Below are positions 62,501 to 64,000 of a stretch of DNA of 64,000 nt, one piece after another. The DNA is from Leishmania donovani. Lineage: Eukaryota; Euglenozoa; Kinetoplastea; Trypanosomatida; Trypanosomatidae. The position numbers were made by a program, and so were the translations under genes. The stretch's first letter is position 1. Every line of letters begins with the position of its first letter. The stretch covers positions 243,572 to 307,571 of the forward strand of contig NC_018262.1 of assembly GCF_000227135.1 (NCBI RefSeq), given 5' to 3'. The notes under the pieces are model-generated. The model was given only the letters and a program-made list of their open reading frames with translations, was not told the origin of the DNA and did no database searches.

Positions 62501-63074
62501 TGGTGGCTGGGCGTCGGTGCTGCCGCGCGAGGTAGCGACCAATGTCAGTGACGGCGCGGAGCCGAACCTAGAATACAGCGTTCACAACGCACAGGTGCGG
62601 TGGCTGGCGCAGACCCAACTCTGCCCAGCGACGCTGCTACGCGAGTGTGTGGTGCCGTTGCTCGGGCTAGGACTGCGGGCGAAGCCGATCTCCGAGAAGA
62701 TCTCGCTCATTGCCTTTCAGGTGGCGGGGGTTGTGGTGCAACAGCTGGAGGAGCGCCGCCAAGAGCTGGCCACGCCGGTTCGAGCGAACGCATCGACGGC
62801 GAAGAAAGACGATGAAGCACCGCTAGGGAAGAAGCGCTCACGCTCTGCGGCGGCGGTGGCCGCAGCTAACGACGGCGACGAAGCGGATGCGGCTGCTGGT
62901 CGTGTGCCTTTGGATGAGGTGCTCGTGACACTCAAGACACAGCTTGCCAGCATCCACGAGGCTCGCCGCGATCAGCAAGTGACGCAGAACACAAAGAAGG
63001 CGCTGAAGCGCAGCCATCGCCAGATGGAGCGGGAGGAACGCAAGCAGATGCAGCAGTCCCGCCGCAGCGCTTAG
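50532..63074 (+). CDS. UTP20: U3 snoRNP / SSU processome protein UTP20 (DRIM family)
   Basis: A 4180-residue helical-repeat protein. UTP20 is a HEAT-repeat scaffold of the nucleolar SSU processome, needed for 18S rRNA processing. The N-terminal 250 residues match the family pattern: a short basic start, then FKKFRWEVLELCETNSLFQLHHRQ and paired helices, with AYEAFARLTIAFVRDMSSKFLPYF and an EYVRRLSAELLAFLCRLSRP repeat typical of UTP20. HEAT-like helices continue throughout. A conserved block near residues 2980-3040 (EVLEDLLLIFLDDYLGEV, then KRNRALQGFAFLG) and a basic C-terminal helix (KKALKRSHRQMEREERKQ) also fit. Yeast and human UTP20 have about 2500-2800 residues. The extra length comes largely from acidic or Ser/Ala-rich insertions (for example near 300, 1020, 1320, 2160, 2900 and 3300). 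The start is the first ATG after the A-rich leader and yields MPPKKKGH. Confidence 0.85.
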   Translation: MPPKKKGHTLVGRQKVFRHAVEHVRLGLGHTVLGNLSLGLAVSSTSAAEGSSTAGRPAFYVELNEQLLSHTSKDFKKFRWEVLELCETNSLFQLHHRQLAQKLLACLIDRRDHRVDATTDESAGTKEATKTVSVQRQHGDGSTTQAYEAFARLTIAFVRDMSSKFLPYFQIFQQAVQAGIYDHYGHLIVDTARLQLVFAVQAAWCRELRECWADPAHAALVRRVIRQYVAQLHDTKEYVRRLSAELLAFLCRLSRPLLPLVVEEACGDVLRSYEETATAAAAVERDWDETSSRGSVSERDGDGDDSVGEEESDGTQSSVGAAPSTSIWANSVQLLDFVRTTLPHHPVVDGLTYFIGELFRGVRGSLSSSFETHYVRLLHAFQLLTRQDGNWDEARSPVDVVRLMHQLRHPLVPFLDAVSEEDGDDAAVQHKEMRRYADLHSTRWSVAFGLPDHGEDGEEGEEGATVLSGSDVQGARHLLRSIGSLALGNATATVLRETKKQSAFLRPGSSDEDELDDGASAEAAKGDGAVSAVKNATMRPSHRILAAAVLSLGSAYLSPSWPHYIDFLTAMMGSVNFALWVDSRESALLQRLAAQLLAALRHPPSSASLDTDDARAHAAVDATTLLEVAAAILRLLSPLCLSPCLGSSAGAGADVSSHLLQLQQWFVPVAKAAVQVCVKAATKALPHVARCHRCEQAQQILFAFAQDVLQKNYAFALEQERRMAEEADARDLVGGEGGAHRVGSTAGLHDTREDAYMSEDDDGADGKEAGGAYAAKRAQRRSEHLRIPSYLTPFALTLLHTIGMALWQGATVDVRELRSAATHTAALSTSLDDAMITALRQSSVRRAVLLSRLLQDHTQHMVVSPLQQLLRLKSMPSTAAKWNNTKGNSAVAATNREVSMRDVLESMTLELLQYYKATQGSAPSSTASEAMAYVSCALPLIQLLVSNAVAATPSSTSPVKAALLSLLQSIEEQDQEGAKSSRPAVRTAAAASSSVRTTALDPAVYALYAEVAAMLVHLTTRPSARSGTKLLKKKSLKSQHAADNGVHDGSATRDDEQEGLRHLCRTVAVLVHGFQQLRAATSPRETSGSSSTNNPVDEDTELAAASTALSDQTRVQLLHGAEVLLHALLWMFSLNSNSQLYGDDSGTGVAAFAQMRGMPALAAEALPAHTRAALRSLRAALPSVLHRAFVQDVLLECLAAPIAGLRLLALRLLRLVCHPSLDMADRLVGAPAVPLDLIDALLSAARFNPLSHTGKLDGMQQELSLLTYQVESGAITQPFHRQLIARTMIGFLYMKFTGAWEIASKVLCSLVAQEQTGLMSVKDIDDNDDDDGRNTEAGLDEQGDEETRKGGSSSTSLATPAQHHKPQRLRRLEPVVWNSVVCVHARALVMGDVVAAGDATSSAEKVHLRGDEHAVTGNADDAAAATASCQAQLAQLPCLYGIHLTDQQRHVKGELVSRVFSSTQYSTAAMTLLNSTKADYEVVRWDQHWMLSQCCMSNSVDAAKAATSRKQQQGTSVTTAALYATSTDRSTLAQTFLSIMEAMVKSSSAIDRKVRLVEDVVLELVAVERNRHPSGVDGSQLRKFDQRLEVAMRACAAAPSGVLTAHQRRHVTAAVQRDIDARNAELQGIYVSYLSEVNPRLQRVAVDNLKRLRVEPFYTYHAKLVPYCDSMKNLFAFLSAFHVESDVPAHDVVAYVSAALSLALPKLLTAVSKKKLKEQAVLSRRLMSYLDHLTPSAAVSNNSSSSVSPGATAKDPLAEVFDQLLHRLLSFAMPASTTLASVAADGASAYDFLANVWEDIVYRGCGMSLAKEAGGASDCAGGTATISEPRRRSSHHGIRRLERFLKQLSRALRLLEAMLHAVGQRFSVYVSTCLHVALQAYLVACKQSLRAPVDNLLASLTSHEATPQEERARRWAALLNKSLATSALSTSLAHVRRAAMTIVALLFEQFPEDVMDVLRGRSDASVRGSSSAVGHAATTTALPLFTRYLTMLFENSKGTTVDGGRGALVSRAGRGAVAVAAKSSVTPVLRLLTAWVRSPALLPLFSAYPDVAVGTLEEVFAVNHNAASVHRASTQALNEGLRCVSELLSCAEEPVHELPGIPAAVADKKGGVYSSRLPVRTMFRHSFLEKHIVRVFTSLYTLLTSGAAREEKEAAAAAMTTATAAASRGSGEAVAARAERRKPSRSSKPTRTASPKGRQSARDRERPTSIMSLSVSMWREVMRTIAQLSRFLHVGSATSASASASSLASMLNRLLELALKMVAHPVCMTDAPTTQMVTGIAQALMEQVAEVDYRAHWQPLVRLFNLVVNPHARHTLCATLSLAVAKLALPTSSPSADPPRMEWFRRQLAAAARAVACLNSFENDETFERYDFELRYHTLHSLHDFFVYFGNYGALHRGCTADSNVKGGSGTSSVRKVRAYDGAEDVQLPLDKEYAPVLATEAMAVLAANVVFFLRDPEQTIRALVLPLLHSMVRYASLGGQRSSGNAGLTEQQLAYRTQLLETTLRHEVLASLRRGVVAKDVHIRCAHMQAFEGFGRHFSAEFPSFALLYSPNTEQNFYANVGHVQHRCRLHALAVLRQHAPDMNVRDVLRVFVPFLLSAVKDFAEGKRSQANLTEGRARGYCDAVLLTVSSIAARLPWMAYYRVLSLFLSNANANANLRATMLRGVVQVLSTFHFLDDPAEASAEGAAAHVGDDGEAEEDEVNDVDDAVRAELSAKQREYRHAKVMRVLEVDVLPQLYSYLGDKEASKAISGRGAVNQHSITAVRQEQEREDAASAQAKNALLQLPVAMAITKIVKHFPEDRFHVHVDHLLDELIKKLRTKNDKRRESARRILGAMLQETGPSKLKFVVAKLKDNLVHGYQLHVLGYTLVTLLHQLYEPNSKLLQPSRSSSSAAVAAASHSPARSAPQDPVQEALEGAKKQHRRNSPSSPPSRRQRTEKAADKDGKSGTDVPPAEQVDEDTAVERAEEALLQELGTATHARFDYRHGIDCLTEVLEDLLLIFLDDYLGEVGVQKEQVEVMSTMVEVKRNRALQGFAFLGKHCDAETVMQAFLHRITWVLTPPSETAMSSGELHGSARARALLVQEMKSKYLTISKGGSADLIFVNKVRLLAVRVARSIMANPTMSVEKSFEQVRRLLDQHNRTREEKIVAFEAKNGTRRIRGNAHVILHTAERQSRKEQLDQNYLVAPVPERVDVDFSAHTILATQQKQKLRVYRGRYGKELMEAAKNFYREDPVTAVVLDTLDEFLLKFLLSVLKQVLGIGKEKRYSKAAMKLDMLRHHRARQQEREADGEDSATSGDDDGVQDEEGHVDEAQEAHTERGSEEDEEEEGGAAGTDAVENGENVDGLGAFAETQAVAEGDAKNATRQARGEAQLAAALLAPGSDLTVTFTREHRGLLESLVPAVLTCLQGEGSDAVVANALDCLLALVSLRPPLDAVNGLQKELFETVTSFIERGSVIKQRAIRLTAAMVAHQKYVVSESNAVQLVKLVRAELMERNEYMSVCLSLLYAVLGKHVHIAEIYDLMDIITELLLHWSAHRVIRRRCILILVRFLLEYRLTPEKFKSHIDLYCRNLDYPELTGRTALLELLDALILRLPAVILREEAPVLLVPLAATVTGSEWVECRRQGGTVLQHLARCAGVDVLVPILSSWMAAAQPRATRSMGVQTWAAIVPALAEFYELGADQKGEDDDGDEDAAAAKAQNRAAFQACCAWSVEAVLDGCMFDQLAAARRNKQLHQLSAKSREKVETEGWAYIFYSLRAAETMLTALPHELYPLLAPRLLPHITEVLILHTHPWVRAVAMRVLRHYLYTYVERHCYYLQEDAWQESACGQADSGTTDGDTTASKGDGDVAALLFVTEATSVPSKAAVAQALQTLQAFSSLLKRLLGIVSTSDVAMEVYNAHRAIANPVRSELLKVAIYVLRAQVQLALFALTRAATTGRHRYHRDVQQRVRTVYTSLQHQLFSLTSPVVQQESLVNYMVRSTTLLQLFGGWASVLPREVATNVSDGAEPNLEYSVHNAQVRWLAQTQLCPATLLRECVVPLLGLGLRAKPISEKISLIAFQVAGVVVQQLEERRQELATPVRANASTAKKDDEAPLGKKRSRSAAAVAAANDGDEADAAAGRVPLDEVLVTLKTQLASIHEARRDQQVTQNTKKALKRSHRQMEREERKQMQQSRRSA
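57240..57268 (+). repeat. In-frame TCGGCG/TCG repeat encoding Ser-Ala
   Basis: GTCGGC-type hexamers in the UTP20 gene encode a SASASASS tract in a disordered insertion. It may vary in length between strains. Confidence 0.6.
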
Positions 63075-64000
63075 TGCCTCCTCCACAAGCGAAAAGAGGG
63101 TAAAGTGACGCACGTATTGGTGCATCAACGCATCCAGTGCTGCTCTTCGTGCTTGTTGGCGACAGCGCTTCGCCGACGGACGTGCTCCCTCACGGCTTCG
63201 CGCCTCCCTCGCTCTCCCTACTAGCGCACCAGCAAGCAAGCAGGAAAGGGTAGTGCGCGCAAACAGGCCTGCGTGCAGAGAGGGAGGAAGGGGTCGGGTT
63301 CAGGAAGTGCATGTTGTGGAACGCGTGCCTCCACCAGACCATCCCGCGGCGTTTTCACGTCCAGCGCCATCGCTGTGTCTCCCTTGCTTTGTTTTTCCCC
63401 CTCCGGTTTGGGTGTATGAATTTGTGTCCGTGCTGCTTCGCCTTTTTTGGTGGTGTTGGAGAGCTGGAATGGGCTCGGTGCGGACTCGAAGAATGGCAAG
63501 TGCCCTCCCTCTCTGTCTCTCTCGTGTATGTTTAACATCTAATCGCGTAATGCACATTAAGAAGGCGCGTTTGGCTGCACGGCGGGTGCGCTCCTCGGCT
63601 CACAACCGACAAACAACGACAACGCATACAAGACCGCTCCCCCACCCCACCCCTCTTGCCGAGGAAGAACTCCTGCTTCATTGCCCTTCAGTCCAGCGTA
63701 CCCAATGAGTGCAGGTCTGCGGGCCACGCCAGACAACACGAAAGAGGGTGGGTGTTGAGATCACGAGAGTAAGCGCCTTCACGGGCTGGTCTGCTTCCCT
63801 CTCTCTCCACCCCCCCTTCCCGCCCCACGCCCCTGACTCATACACGCATCAAATACAAATGTGTTGTTGTTTGGTCCATTCGCCCCCCCCCCTCCCTTCT
63901 CTCTCTTCAGGTACTCTCTCGGAGGCACCGGTGATTGCCAGAACGGAGTCATTAGACTGCCTACAGCGGGCTCCGTTACCGCGTCACCATCGCCGTATCC
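63075..64000. other. 3' flank of UTP20
   Basis: 926 bases to the window end with no supported gene. Pyrimidine-rich tracts increase toward the end (about 63780-63910), with AG at 63909-63910. This suggests that another + strand gene starts beyond the window or near its edge. Confidence 0.7.

Noticed and set aside
1..64000. tRNA, rRNA, CRISPR, prokaryotic ribosome binding sites, introns or strand-switch region
   Set aside because: No cloverleaf with A and B box sequence, no rRNA-like stretch and no spaced direct repeats were seen by eye. All supported genes lie on one strand in a eukaryotic polycistronic layout.

Overview
The window looks like nuclear DNA from a trypanosomatid of the Leishmania group. 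It is GC-rich, and every gene I can support lies on the + strand. The genes are intronless and often very long. They are separated by 0.6 to 7 kb spacers full of pyrimidine tracts, CA/GT runs and homopolymers. Most have a pyrimidine tract followed by an AG dinucleotide a short distance upstream of the start codon, as expected for trans-splicing of a polycistronic transcript. There is no strand switch, tRNA, rRNA, CRISPR array or prokaryotic signal. The assignment rests on architecture and protein families, not on a database search.

Layout: (1) 1-489, the 3' end of a Ser/Thr-stalked, Cys-rich surface protein with a C-terminal GPI-type signal, followed by a 7.2 kb spacer without a convincing gene. 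(2) 7669-10920, a phosphatidylinositol phosphate kinase. (3) 11942-18316, a 2124-residue WD-repeat protein. (4) 20255-20929, an ESCRT-III subunit of the Vps60/CHMP5 type. (5) 22350-24491, an unrecognised 713-residue protein. (6) 25123-25662, ribosomal protein eL20 (L18a). (7) 26830-34338, a 2502-residue protein that may belong to the PF6/SPAG17 central-pair family. (8) 35196-36335, a small single-pass membrane protein. (9) 36967-38760, a probable membrane-anchored nucleoporin with a Nup35/Nup53-type RRM. (10) 40685-43963, a secreted fusion of a metallophosphoesterase and a GH32 invertase. (11) 45975-49814, a RING-finger protein with BRCT-like segments. (12) 50532-63074, the ribosome-biogenesis factor UTP20, 4180 residues long.

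The genes do not form a pathway. As usual in these organisms, the unit is a transcriptional one and neighbours are functionally unrelated. The most unusual item is the phosphoesterase-invertase fusion. It joins a polyphosphatase/sphingomyelinase-like enzyme to a complete sucrose-cleaving enzyme behind one signal peptide, with a PAN/apple-like cysteine module inserted near the C-terminus. Next are the RING protein, whose zinc-binding motif is split by about 105 residues, and a probable SIDER-type retroposon remnant in the 3' UTR of the fusion gene.

Several reading frames extend upstream through TTG or GTG codons. I chose the first suitable ATG downstream of a plausible splice acceptor and note this for each gene.
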